NCBI GenBank assembly: GCA_965217195.1
Contig: CBDCHL010000004.1
Span: 868,001-932,000, forward strand
Direction: 5' to 3'
Source of the DNA: UBA6623 sp965217195
GTDB lineage: Bacteria > Acidobacteriota > Terriglobia > Bryobacterales > UBA6623
DNA length: 64,000 nt
The position numbers and the translations under genes are program-made. The number at the start of each line of letters is the position of its first letter. The first letter of the stretch is position 1. A model generated the notes under the pieces. That model did no database searches, had not been told where the DNA came from, and saw only the letters and a program-made list of their open reading frames with translations. This document shows, piece by piece, positions 16,684 through 25,558 of this stretch.

Positions 16684-17348
16684 AACTGCTGATCTTCGAT
16701 ATGGACGGCGTGTTGGTCGACCCTACCAACTCCTATCGCGCGACGACGATTGAAACCGTCGCGCACTTCAGTGGTCGGCGCGTCACTCTGGAAGCGATCG
16801 TTGCCATGAAGAACCGGGGCGGCTACAACGACGACTGCCTCCTGGCGGTCGATATGCTGCGCGAGTTCGGCGTCGAAGTCGGTTACGACGAATTGCGAGA
16901 GCACTTCCATGACGTGTTTTGGGGCGCAGACGACGACGGCTTTGTGTATCGCGAGTCCTGGCTCGTCCACGACGGTGTACTGAACCGGTTGGCCGCGACG
17001 CATCGCCTGGCGGTCTACACAGGAAGGCCGACGCGCGCGGCTCATTTCGCTCTGGGACGGTTCGCCGAGGAAATCCGATTTGATCCGATCGTGACGAGCG
17101 ATCTGATCGAGAATCAAAAGCCCGCGCCCGACGGCTTGCTGCACGCTCTGAACGCTGCGCCGCACTGCGAGGCGATTTATGTCGGGGACAATATCGACGA
17201 CGGACGCTGCGCACGAGCCGCCGGCATCCCTTTTGTCGGGATAGCCGCCCCCGATGCGCACTATCGCGAAGAGACGGTGCGAATCTTCCATGCAGAAGGA
17301 GCGCGCGCCGTGGTCGAGAGCGTCAACGAACTGGAGTCGGTGCTGTGA
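16680..17348 (+). CDS. HAD-superfamily phosphatase, putative histidinol-phosphate phosphatase
   Basis: 222 residues starting at a GTG that overlaps the hisC stop; the frame is open further upstream inside hisC but that part is not a protein start. The HAD motifs are complete: LLIFDMDGVLVDPT (nucleophile and acid/base Asp), VYTGRPTRA, the lysine in ENQKPAPDGL and YVGDNIDDGRCA. The operon otherwise lacks histidinol-phosphatase because hisB is the single-function dehydratase, so this enzyme is the obvious candidate for that step. This function is inferred from context; HAD sequence alone does not prove the substrate. Confidence 0.85.
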   Translation: MKLLIFDMDGVLVDPTNSYRATTIETVAHFSGRRVTLEAIVAMKNRGGYNDDCLLAVDMLREFGVEVGYDELREHFHDVFWGADDDGFVYRESWLVHDGVLNRLAATHRLAVYTGRPTRAAHFALGRFAEEIRFDPIVTSDLIENQKPAPDGLLHALNAAPHCEAIYVGDNIDDGRCARAAGIPFVGIAAPDAHYREETVRIFHAEGARAVVESVNELESVL

Positions 17349-17360
17349 GAAAGGCGGCCG

Positions 17361-17470
17361 AGGGGCTGGGAAAAAATCGGGGACAGTCCACTTCGCGCCG
17401 AGCGGATTGTTGAGTCGCCGGCACTTGCTCGGCCGGCGCTTGGTACAGCCCCCATTTTTTCCCAGCCCCT
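17361..17470. mobile_element. 110-base non-coding inverted-repeat element (MITE/REP-like) inside the his operon
   Basis: AGGGGCTGGGAAAAAAT (17361-17377) and ATTTTTTCCCAGCCCCT (17454-17470) are perfect 17-base terminal inverted repeats. Just inside them are GGGGACAGTCC and GGTACAGCCCCC, the kind of end associated with REP-type elements moved by Y1 transposases (general knowledge; no transposase is here). A second, decayed copy lies at 49973-50065. The element separates the HAD gene from hisB and can fold into a long hairpin that may affect downstream expression. Confidence 0.85.
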
Positions 17471-17490
17471 GAGCCGGCGATGGGAAAGCA

Positions 17491-18090
17491 ATGAGAAAAG
17501 CCGCGGTCAAACGCGACACCAAAGAAACTCGCATCGAAGCGAGCCTGCGCATTGACGGCCGGGGACGCTACAACGTCTCGACCGGCATTCGTTTCTTCGA
17601 CCACATGCTTGAGCTCTTCACCAAGCACGGCGGCTTCGACCTAGATCTGAAAGCCGACGGAGATCTCGATGTCGATCAACACCATACGGTCGAGGATGTC
17701 GGCATCGTCTTAGGGCAGTGCTTCGCCCAAGCGCTCGGTGACCGCGTGGGCATCAACCGCGCCGGTTATTTCGTTCTTCCAATGGATGAGTCCCTAGCCG
17801 TCGTCGCGGTGGATCTCGGAGGCCGCCCCGCGCTGGTCTATCATGCGCCGACGCGTTTTCGGCTGGTGGGAGATTTGCAGGCCGAGCTGCTCGAGGATTT
17901 CTTCGACGGTTTCGTGACACATTGCGGCGCGAATCTGCATGCGCGCGTGATGTACGGCCGCTCGAACCATCACAAGGTCGAAGCGATTTTCAAGTGCTTC
18001 GCGCGGGCCATGCGCTACGCCTGCTCCAAAGACAAGCGCCTCAAGGATCAGCTTCCGAGCACGAAAGGCCTCTTGGAGCGCGCCCGATGA
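17491..18090 (+). CDS. hisB: imidazoleglycerol-phosphate dehydratase
   Basis: 199 residues, the single-function form of HisB. It dehydrates imidazole glycerol phosphate using two Mn ions; the duplicated metal motifs are visible as FFDHMLELFTKHGGF with DQHHTVEDVGI, and GLHARV-like NLHARVMYGRSNHHKVEAIFKCFARA. The phosphatase half found in enterobacterial HisB is missing, consistent with the separate HAD gene upstream. The ATG at 17491 lies 20 bases after the inverted-repeat element; its stop overlaps the hisH start (ATGA). Confidence 0.97.
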   Translation: MRKAAVKRDTKETRIEASLRIDGRGRYNVSTGIRFFDHMLELFTKHGGFDLDLKADGDLDVDQHHTVEDVGIVLGQCFAQALGDRVGINRAGYFVLPMDESLAVVAVDLGGRPALVYHAPTRFRLVGDLQAELLEDFFDGFVTHCGANLHARVMYGRSNHHKVEAIFKCFARAMRYACSKDKRLKDQLPSTKGLLERAR

Positions 18091-18695
18091 TCGCCATCTT
18101 CGACTACGGTGCGGGGAATCTTCGCTCGGTCGAGAATACCCTCGACGCGATTGGGACGCGCTACGAAATCGTGTCCGACTCGAAAGGGCTACTGCGGGCG
18201 GAGAAGATCATTCTGCCCGGCGTCGGTCATTTCGGACAGCTGATTCGTTCGCTGGATGCGCTGGGCGTGCGCGATACGTTTTGCGAGCGGATCGGGGCCG
18301 GCGTTCCGTTTCTGGGCATTTGCCTCGGTATGCAGGCCTTGTTTGAAAAGAGCGAGGAAGCGCTGGATCTCGACGGTTTGGGCATCTACCCCGGGACGGT
18401 TCGCCGTTTCGCCGCCGACGCGCGCGTGCCCCATATGGGATGGAACGAGTTGGAACCGAACGGCCGCCCGCGGCTGATTGAGGGTGTCGGCGAACACCCC
18501 TACGTCTACTTCGCACACAGCTATTACGTCCCGGCGGAGGTGGCCGGCGAAAGGGCGGCTGCCCTGTGCGACTATGGCCTACGCTACGCCGCGGCAATCG
18601 AGTGCGAGAACGTATTCGGCGTCCAGTTTCACCCCGAAAAATCAGGGGCGCTGGGACAGCAAGTCGTGAGGAATTTCTTGGCGGTGGAAGGATAA
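18087..18695 (+). CDS. hisH: imidazole glycerol phosphate synthase, glutamine amidotransferase subunit
   Basis: 202-residue class I glutaminase. The catalytic triad is visible: the nucleophile C79 in FLGICLGMQALF and the His-Glu pair in VQFHPEKSG near the C-terminus. N-terminal IFDYGAGNLRSVENTL is diagnostic for HisH. It supplies ammonia to HisF. The start ATG overlaps the hisB stop by four bases. hisF follows only after 252 bases filled by repeats, unlike the tight spacing of the rest of the operon. Confidence 0.97.
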   Translation: MIAIFDYGAGNLRSVENTLDAIGTRYEIVSDSKGLLRAEKIILPGVGHFGQLIRSLDALGVRDTFCERIGAGVPFLGICLGMQALFEKSEEALDLDGLGIYPGTVRRFAADARVPHMGWNELEPNGRPRLIEGVGEHPYVYFAHSYYVPAEVAGERAAALCDYGLRYAAAIECENVFGVQFHPEKSGALGQQVVRNFLAVEG

Positions 18696-18762
18696 CCCCG
18701 TGGCGTCTGGATAGTCGAGTGGTTGCCGATTGCGGCAGGAACTTTCAGTTCGGCTCGACAGA

Positions 18763-18784
18763 AGCGCGGACTTCCGTCCGCGCT
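18763..18784. repeat. hairpin repeat, family A copy 1
   Basis: AGCGCGGAC-TTCC-GTCCGCGCT, a nine-base perfect stem with a four-base loop. The core matches copies near 31378, 32937, 36885, 50148 and 52246. Here only the hairpin is present, not the downstream conserved part. It lies in the hisH-hisF gap. Confidence 0.8.
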
Positions 18785-18827
18785 CTCATCGTAGTCCGGC
18801 TCGCGGCCCAAAAGAATTGGGGGATCG

Positions 18828-18930
18828 AGAGCCGCGAAGCGGCGGCAGGAATTTGGCCTAGGGTGGAGCCGGAACGGCGGAACCCTAGGTCAACGGAAAA
18901 ACAAAGTTGAGCCCTGAAGGGCGGCAGGAA
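18828..18930 (-). repeat. 100-base dispersed repeat, family B copy 1
   Basis: Contains GAGCCGCGAAGCGGCGGCAG, the stem CCTAGGGT (18857-18864) / ACCCTAGG (18882-18889), and AGCCCTGAAGGGCGGCAGGAA. The same parts in the same order are found on the other strand at 56434-56534. It ends 17 bases before the hisF start codon, so it could affect hisF expression. Confidence 0.8.
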
Positions 18931-18947
18931 ACCCCATAGCGAAAACC

Positions 18948-19712
18948 GTGCTGGCCAAACGCATCATCCCCTGCCTAGACGTCACCGACGGCCGCGTCGT
19001 CAAGGGTGTCAACTTCGTCAAGCTGCGCGACGCCGGCGACCCGGTCGAGCTGGCCGACGTCTATAACCGCGACGGCGCCGACGAGCTGGTCTTCCTCGAC
19101 ATTACCGCGTCCAGCGACCACCGCGAAACGATGGTTCACGTCGTCGAGGACACAGCCCGCAAGGTCTTCATCCCGTTGACGGTCGGAGGCGGCATTCGCT
19201 CGATCGCCGACGCCCGCACGATTCTCACCGTCGGAGCCGACAAAGTCTCGATCAACACGGCGGCGGTCGAGCGCCCCGAGCTGATCACCGAGCTGTCGGA
19301 GGAATTCGGGGCCCAGGCAACGGTCCTAGCCATCGACGCCCGCCGCCGCGAGCCGGGAGCCTGGAACGTTTTCACCTACGGCGGCCGCAAGGACACCGGC
19401 ATGGACGCCGTCGAGTGGGCGAGGCGAGGCGAGGAATTCGGCGCCGGCGAAATCCTGCTCACCTCGATGGACTGCGATGGAACGCAGGAGGGTTTCGACT
19501 GCGAGCTGACCCGAACGATTTCGCGCAACACCCACATCCCGATCATCGCCAGCGGAGGAGGGGGCCGCCCCGAAGATTTCGTCCGCGTGCTGATCGACGG
19601 CGAAGCCGACGCGGCATTAGCGGCCTCGATTTTCCACTACGGCACCTACATCGTGGATGACCTGAAAGAGATCCTCGGCAAAGAAGGAATCCCCGTCCGC
19701 ACGCGGAGTTGA
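18948..19712 (+). CDS. hisF: imidazole glycerol phosphate synthase, cyclase subunit
   Basis: 254-residue beta/alpha barrel that joins ammonia from HisH to PRFAR, giving imidazole glycerol phosphate and AICAR. MLAKRIIPCLDVTDGRVVKGVNF carries the first catalytic Asp, LAIDARRREPGAWNVFTYGGR the second, and VGGGIRSI and ASGGGGRPEDF bind the phosphates. The start is the GTG at 18948; a purine stretch (AGGAAA) about 17 bases earlier is a poor ribosome site. hisA, hisG and hisE are not in the window. Confidence 0.97.
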   Translation: MLAKRIIPCLDVTDGRVVKGVNFVKLRDAGDPVELADVYNRDGADELVFLDITASSDHRETMVHVVEDTARKVFIPLTVGGGIRSIADARTILTVGADKVSINTAAVERPELITELSEEFGAQATVLAIDARRREPGAWNVFTYGGRKDTGMDAVEWARRGEEFGAGEILLTSMDCDGTQEGFDCELTRTISRNTHIPIIASGGGGRPEDFVRVLIDGEADAALAASIFHYGTYIVDDLKEILGKEGIPVRTRS

Positions 19713-19741
19713 AGGGTAGAGCGCCGGCTCCGCTCCGCTGT

Positions 19742-22429
19742 TCACTCCACAAACACGCTCACCGGCATAGCGCTGGTCTGATCTCCGACGGTGACCAGCG
19801 CGTCTTGGGAGCCTGAAGCGGCGTCAAGGGGGATCTGCGCGTTCACCTGCAACAATCCCACGAAATTCGGCGCAAGCACCGAGGCCACTCGGGGCGATTC
19901 CGTGCCGCCGATGCTGACCGAGACTTCCAGCAGCGGCGCCGGAAGCGGCAGCATGCCTGGGGCCGCGGCGCCAGTCGCGATTTCCGGTTGCACCAGCCCT
20001 TGTCCCGTCACAAATAAAGACACGAACCGGCCGGGCTCCTCCGGGACGCCGGCGCCGTTGAGCGTGAAATTCTGATTGAGCACGGCATTGAAAATGCCCG
20101 GGTGCGACGCGACCAGGAGTACCGAAACCGGATTCCCCTCGCCGCCCTCGGCAACGACCCGCACATCGACGCTCGCGCCGCCCGCCACTTCAAACGGAAC
20201 CTGCGCATTGATTTGGTTCGCTCGGACAAAGAACAGCGGTGCCGGGATATCGTCGAAGAACACCGTTGTTCCCAAGAATGTTGTCGGGAGTCGACCGGTG
20301 TCCTCCTCGAAATCCGTCGTCTCACCCTCGGTCGGACCCATATGCGCCCCGAAGATCGAGACGATTTCGCCGGGGGCGATGCCGCCGCCGGTGAAGTCCG
20401 CGCCACCGACAATCCCCTCTGGGAAGATGAAAGGCTTTCCACCCGAGCTTGCGCCGGCCGGTTCCCACGAATTCCCGCCGTTGACGGTCTTGAACACTCC
20501 GCCCGCGCTGGTGCCCGCGTAGAGCACGCCGGACTGCCCGGGGTCGACCTCCAGGGTGCGCACCAGAAACTGCTCCATGCCGGCATGGGCCAGGCTCCAG
20601 GAATTCCCGCGGTTGCTGCTCTTGAAGACCGCGCCGCTGCCGATGATGTAGAGCGTCCCGCCGTCGCGCGCGTCGGGGACAATCTCAGAAACAATCACCG
20701 CGCCGTTGCCCGGCAGGCCGTTGTTCTTGTCGTCGAAATCGCCCCCGCGGTTGTTGCTGCGGAAGAAGCCCCCCTGCGCGCCGACGTAAAGCCGGTCCGA
20801 GTCGGTGGGGTCCACCGCGATTGAAACCAGCGGAACAAACGAACCCTGACCGCCGCCTGGGAAATTCCAATCATCGCCGGCATCGCCGGAGCGCGCGATG
20901 AAGTAGGTGGGGCCGAAGATGCCAAAGTTGTCCACGGCGATGGCGTAGAGCCGGTCGGGCCGCCTTGGATCGATTGCGAGGTCGACAACCGAAAGGCCGC
21001 GCAAGTCGTTCCCGCCTCGGCGCTCGAAAGCGTCGCCGCGATCTTGGCTCCGAAACACGCCGGATTCCAACGCGATGAACACCGTGCGACCGTCGTTCGG
21101 ATGAACCTCAAGAGCCGCGATGGCCGCCGGCCGGACGAGTTCTTCCCAGGTAATCCCACCGTCGGTGCTGCGCAGAAAAGCTCCGTCGCGTGGGAAAAAC
21201 GGGTTGCCGGCGTTAGGGTCAAAGGGATTGATCGATGCGGCGTAGACCACCGAAGGAGCCCCCGGAGCAAACTCGAGGGACGTCACATTGAACGCGGTCA
21301 GCGACTCGCGCGACTCGCGCCATGCCGCGCCGCCGTCGGTAGATCGAAACATTCCGCCGCCGAAGGTTGCCGCCAACACTTTCGACGAATCACCGGGACT
21401 GACGGCCACTGCTTGCACAGCGGCGGCATTGAACCCGTCAGAGCTTTGTTGCCAACTCTCTCCCGCGTCGAACGAGCGCAGAATCCCCGGCCCGTTCGCA
21501 CCCAGAAAGAGGACGGCGGGATCGCCCGGCACGACCGTCAGTGTTAGAAACTCGGTTCTGGGCAACCCGAAGGAAGCCGACAAAAAGGTATCCCCGCCGT
21601 CGAAACTCTTTGCGGCTCCCGAAAGACCCGACAAAGCATAGACGGCGCCGTCGGCGGCCGTTTCGACATCGACAATCGCCGTCGGCAATAGTGGCGGATC
21701 AAAGCCTTGGCCGCCGTTGGTTGATCGTATGAGCCCCACCGAAGTTCCCACGTACAACACCTGGCTGTCATCGGGCGAGAGCGCAACGCTGAACGTGGCC
21801 GGCCCTTGCGAACCCGCCCATTGCTGACCGCCGTCCGACGTCTTAAACAAGAACCCCACGGAGGGCTGCCTGAGGCTCCCGTGCGAGGCGTAGACCACCT
21901 CGGGGTCGTTGGGATCGATGACAAGATCCCGATAGTCGCCCTCGAGAAGACCGTCTTGCGTTCTGGCTAAGCCATCGTTCACGCCGGTCCATTGATCTCC
22001 GGCGTCGGTCGTCTTGAAAATGCCGCCGTTGCGAGTGCCCGCGTAAACGACGCTTTCGTCCTCGGGCTGAACGGCGAGCGACAGGATCACCGAGCTCTCC
22101 ATACCATTGCTCACCTGCTCCCAAGGGGCGCCGTCCCGTGATCGAAACACGCCCGTGCCGTTCGTTCCGACGTACACCACAGAGGGGCTTTGGGCGGCAA
22201 TGGTGGTGACGTTGAGAGTTAATAGACCCGCGTTCTGTTCGCTCCAGCCGAGCCCACCGTCGGTGCTTCGCAAGACGCCGGCATTGCTTGCGGCGAAGAA
22301 CAAAGTCGGATCGGAATCAAAGCGCAGGATCTTCGTGACGCTGCCACCCGGCGGCCCGCCTTGCCCCAACACCAAGACCGGCGCCGAGAAGAAAACCAGT
22401 GCGAAAAACCACCGAAGCCATGCCCGCAT
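19742..22429 (-). CDS. exported BNR/VPS10-like beta-propeller protein with Solibacter-type C-terminal domain
   Basis: 895 residues. Residues 1-22 are a signal peptide (MRAWLRWFFALVFFSAPVLV). From about 30 to 650 the motif STDGG/TSDGGQQW/SFDAGESW recurs at 45-55-residue spacing, as in BNR, HCF136 or VPS10 propellers; two propellers are likely. About 680-895 matches the pattern of the TIGR03437 domain (GIAPGEIVSIFGAHMGP, VPFEVAGGASVDVRVV, HPGIFNAVLNQNFTLNG, APGMLPLPAPLLEVSVSIGG), common in Solibacter secreted proteins. Role unknown; probably extracellular binding. It is divergent from the ATPase gene with only about 39 bases between. Confidence 0.88.
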   Translation of the reverse strand: MRAWLRWFFALVFFSAPVLVLGQGGPPGGSVTKILRFDSDPTLFFAASNAGVLRSTDGGLGWSEQNAGLLTLNVTTIAAQSPSVVYVGTNGTGVFRSRDGAPWEQVSNGMESSVILSLAVQPEDESVVYAGTRNGGIFKTTDAGDQWTGVNDGLARTQDGLLEGDYRDLVIDPNDPEVVYASHGSLRQPSVGFLFKTSDGGQQWAGSQGPATFSVALSPDDSQVLYVGTSVGLIRSTNGGQGFDPPLLPTAIVDVETAADGAVYALSGLSGAAKSFDGGDTFLSASFGLPRTEFLTLTVVPGDPAVLFLGANGPGILRSFDAGESWQQSSDGFNAAAVQAVAVSPGDSSKVLAATFGGGMFRSTDGGAAWRESRESLTAFNVTSLEFAPGAPSVVYAASINPFDPNAGNPFFPRDGAFLRSTDGGITWEELVRPAAIAALEVHPNDGRTVFIALESGVFRSQDRGDAFERRGGNDLRGLSVVDLAIDPRRPDRLYAIAVDNFGIFGPTYFIARSGDAGDDWNFPGGGQGSFVPLVSIAVDPTDSDRLYVGAQGGFFRSNNRGGDFDDKNNGLPGNGAVIVSEIVPDARDGGTLYIIGSGAVFKSSNRGNSWSLAHAGMEQFLVRTLEVDPGQSGVLYAGTSAGGVFKTVNGGNSWEPAGASSGGKPFIFPEGIVGGADFTGGGIAPGEIVSIFGAHMGPTEGETTDFEEDTGRLPTTFLGTTVFFDDIPAPLFFVRANQINAQVPFEVAGGASVDVRVVAEGGEGNPVSVLLVASHPGIFNAVLNQNFTLNGAGVPEEPGRFVSLFVTGQGLVQPEIATGAAAPGMLPLPAPLLEVSVSIGGTESPRVASVLAPNFVGLLQVNAQIPLDAASGSQDALVTVGDQTSAMPVSVFVE

Positions 22430-22468
22430 GAACTACCCAGTCTATTGATCTTGCCGCTCTTTCGGGCG

Positions 22469-25400
22469 GTGAAATGTTGGAAAACCAACGCCGTGGTTCT
22501 GCTATCTTGGAACACGTTGCACGTCGTCAGCGAAGACCACGCGTTCAATCGGGACCGGCAGGCGCGGGTCCGGTACATCGGTTTCACCGCGTTTATCGGC
22601 TTCCTATTGCTGCTGAACGCGACCGATCTTTTCTCGGCCATCCCGATTCCCTTCAGCGGCCTGGAAATCGACACAGCGATTCTGCTGACTTTCCTGGCCG
22701 GATACAAAACCTTCTTCAACACGATCGGCAGCTTGATGGAGCGGAGGATCTCCGCCGATGTTGCGATCTGCATTGCCGCTCTGGCAGCGCTGACGGTGGG
22801 CGAATACCTGGTCGCGGCCGAAGCGATGTTCATCATGCTCGTCGGCGAGGGTCTGGAGGCCTACGCCGCGGGGCGCACCGAAGCGGCGATTGAGCGCTTC
22901 GTCGAGCAGCTACCACACACGGCGTGCCGCCTCCGCGACGGTGTTGAAGAGGAGGTCCACGTCGAAGACCTCGACGTCGGCGATACCATCGTTGTTCGCG
23001 CCGGAGAGAGAATCTCCGCCGACGGGTTCGTGGCGAGCGGCCAGTCGAGTGTTGACGAAAGTCCCATTACGGGCGAGTCGTTACCGCGCGAGAAGGGCGA
23101 CGGGGACGAAGTCTACTCCGGAACGCTGAACGGCCACGGGCTGCTGCACGTACGGGTCTCAGGGGCGGCGGAGAACTCGACTCTGGCGCGGGTCGTCGAA
23201 CTGGTTCGCGAAGCCAAGAAGCGGCGCGCTCCAATGGTCCGCACGGCCGATCGGTATGCCCGGTATTTCCTGCCGGCGCTGTTGCTCGCGGCGGGAGGAA
23301 CCTACTACTTCACTTCCGATTGGATGCGCACCGTGGCCGTGTTGATCGTCGGGTGTCCCTGCGCCTTGATCCTCGCCGCGCCCGCGGCGATGGTGTCCGC
23401 GATCGGGGGATTGGCGCGCCGGGGGATTCTCGTTCGCAGCGGCGCGATTCTCGAAAGCGGGGCGAAGATCGACACGGTTGTTTTCGACAAGACCGGCACC
23501 CTGACCTCAGGCCGTTTCGAAATTATCGAGATTCTTACGGCGGACAGTCACAACGAGCGGGAAGTTTTGCGGATGGGCGCGGCGGCCGAGGCGGGCTCGG
23601 ACCACCCGCTGGCGAAGGTGATCGTGGAATCGGCTGTCGAGCGTGGGTTGGACGTTCCGGCATCAAGTGAAGCCCGGGTCATCCCAGGGCGCGGTGCTGA
23701 ATGCCGCATCGAGGGAAACCTCGTTCGCGCGGGCAACGAGGCCTTTCTTGGAAAGCGGGGAACGCAGGGCGCGCAGCCCTTCCTCGAAAGAGCGGACCAT
23801 GCGGGCGCCACTGCGGTTTTGGTGGCGCTCGATGACGTGCTGATCGGAGCCATCTTGCTGCGTGACTCGGCGCGCGAAGGGGCCTCGGAAGCTGTTCACG
23901 CCATCGAGCATTTGGGGGTGAGCAATATTGTTTTGCTCACCGGGGACCGCCGCCGGGCGGCCGAGGCGATGGGCCGTGAAGTTGGCATCGCGCACGTCGA
24001 AGCAGAGCTGCTGCCGGAAGAAAAGCTGGACCGTGTGCGGCAAATGCAGGCCCAAGGTCGGCGCGTGCTGATGGTCGGCGACGGAGTCAACGATGCTCCT
24101 GCGCTGGCGGCGGCGGATGTCGGCGTGGCCGTCGCCGGATCGGGGGCCGACATCGCGGCCGAGGCGGCGGATGTCGTCGATCTGAATAAGTCGCTCGAAA
24201 AGCTCCCTCGGTTGATCGAGGTCAGCCGCCGCGCCGTCGCGACGGTATGGCAAAACATCATTGTTTTCGCGGGGATTGTCAACGTCGTCGCCGTGCTTGC
24301 GGCCGGAAAGGGTTTGCTGGGGCCGATTGGCGCGGCGATTACCCATCAGATTGCCTCCCTGTTGGTGATGCTCAATTCCGTGCGACTGCTGAGAGTCGAA
24401 CGACCGCGCGGCCGCGCCCCTTGGTGGGGACGCTGGTCGGCACGGTTGGGCGTCACCCGCTTGTGGAACAGACTGTTGCCGGCGCTCGGGCGGGTCGATC
24501 CGGCGGCCGGTTTTGCGTGGCTGTGGGAATGGCGCAGGCGTCTGGTGAAACCCCTGCTCGGCGGAGCGGCGGCGATTTGGATCGCAAGCGGCGTCCATGT
24601 GATCGAGCCCGAGCAACTAGGGGTCGTTGAGCGGTTTGGGCGCAAGATCCCGCCATATCGGGAGCCGGGTCTTCATTACAAGCTGCCGTCACCGATCGAG
24701 ACACTGACGCGTGTGGAGGCCCTGCGCGTGCGGGTACTCGAGATAGGTTTCCGCACCAACGCCAATGCCGTATTCGACGAGCCGCCCGCCTACGAGTGGA
24801 ATGTCCAGCACCGCGGCGGAAAGCTGGAGTTCCACCCCGAAGAGTCGTTGCTCCTCACCGGCGACCAGAACATGGTGGAAGCCCACATCGCAGTGCACTA
24901 TGTTCTCGAAGACCCGGGCGACTATCTGTTCGAGCAGGCGGCGCCCGAGACCACGATTCGCGTTGCCGCCGAGTCGGTCATAAGGGAAATCGTCAACCAA
25001 ACATCTCTCGATGACCTGTTGACCACGGAGCGGCGCGCCGTGGAACAGCGCGCCGCCGATCGGTTGCAAGACCGGCTGCTGCGCTACCGAACCGCTGCGC
25101 GCGTACTCGCGGTGCGGCTGCAAGACGTGCATCCCTCGGTCGAAGTCGTCGACGCGTTTCGGGAGGTGGCCGGGGCGATCGAAGAAAAGAGCCGCCGGAT
25201 CAATGAAGCCGAGGGATACCGCAACGAGCGGGTTGCCCTGGCTCGCGGGCAGGCGGAAGCTCGCACGCGGCTGGCGGTCGCGTACAAGGCGAGGCGCATG
25301 AATCGCGCGTCGGGCGACGCCGCGCGGTTCACCCGGCTCGAGCGTGCCTCCCGCGCCGCGCCGGAAACAACCCGCACGCGGCTTTACCTCGAAACTATGG

Positions 25401-25558
25401 AAGAAGTCCTGCCGAGACGTCGCAAGTTGATTCTTGATCCCCGAGCACGGGGCCGGCGCGGTATTTATTCCATCGAAGACGGCGTCGAATTGGCGCCGGC
25501 CGGAGCCGCGATCGCCGAACCGCCGCTTCCGATGCCGGTTCCGCGAGAGGAACACTAA
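22469..25558 (+). CDS. P1B-type metal ATPase fused to an HflK-like SPFH domain
   Basis: About 1029 residues from a GTG at 22469 (start uncertain; frame is open to 22361 over the divergent gene). The N-terminal 640 residues are a P1B ATPase: actuator TGES (about 201), CPC in TM6 (about 296, VGCPCALILAAPAAM), phosphorylation DKTGTLT (340), HP in SDHPLAK (379), GDGVNDAPAL (537). TM8 has HQIASLLVMLNS, with His where Zn pumps have Asp. There is no N-terminal metal-binding domain. After a linker, a new membrane helix (about 695-711) begins an HflK-type SPFH domain (VIEPEQLGVVERFGRKI; LLTGDQNMVEAHIAVHYVLEDP; coiled coil 930-980). The stop overlaps the HflC-like start (TAATG). Confidence 0.93.
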   Translation: MKCWKTNAVVLLSWNTLHVVSEDHAFNRDRQARVRYIGFTAFIGFLLLLNATDLFSAIPIPFSGLEIDTAILLTFLAGYKTFFNTIGSLMERRISADVAICIAALAALTVGEYLVAAEAMFIMLVGEGLEAYAAGRTEAAIERFVEQLPHTACRLRDGVEEEVHVEDLDVGDTIVVRAGERISADGFVASGQSSVDESPITGESLPREKGDGDEVYSGTLNGHGLLHVRVSGAAENSTLARVVELVREAKKRRAPMVRTADRYARYFLPALLLAAGGTYYFTSDWMRTVAVLIVGCPCALILAAPAAMVSAIGGLARRGILVRSGAILESGAKIDTVVFDKTGTLTSGRFEIIEILTADSHNEREVLRMGAAAEAGSDHPLAKVIVESAVERGLDVPASSEARVIPGRGAECRIEGNLVRAGNEAFLGKRGTQGAQPFLERADHAGATAVLVALDDVLIGAILLRDSAREGASEAVHAIEHLGVSNIVLLTGDRRRAAEAMGREVGIAHVEAELLPEEKLDRVRQMQAQGRRVLMVGDGVNDAPALAAADVGVAVAGSGADIAAEAADVVDLNKSLEKLPRLIEVSRRAVATVWQNIIVFAGIVNVVAVLAAGKGLLGPIGAAITHQIASLLVMLNSVRLLRVERPRGRAPWWGRWSARLGVTRLWNRLLPALGRVDPAAGFAWLWEWRRRLVKPLLGGAAAIWIASGVHVIEPEQLGVVERFGRKIPPYREPGLHYKLPSPIETLTRVEALRVRVLEIGFRTNANAVFDEPPAYEWNVQHRGGKLEFHPEESLLLTGDQNMVEAHIAVHYVLEDPGDYLFEQAAPETTIRVAAESVIREIVNQTSLDDLLTTERRAVEQRAADRLQDRLLRYRTAARVLAVRLQDVHPSVEVVDAFREVAGAIEEKSRRINEAEGYRNERVALARGQAEARTRLAVAYKARRMNRASGDAARFTRLERASRAAPETTRTRLYLETMEEVLPRRRKLILDPRARGRRGIYSIEDGVELAPAGAAIAEPPLPMPVPREEH

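Noticed and set aside
17922..18086. Longer N-terminus for hisH inside hisB
   Set aside because: HisH proteins begin at the IFDYGAGN core; the ATG overlapping the hisB stop fits.
22361..22468. Longer N-terminus for the P1B ATPase
   Set aside because: It would overlap the start of the divergent propeller gene and is Pro/charged rich, unlike a membrane protein start.
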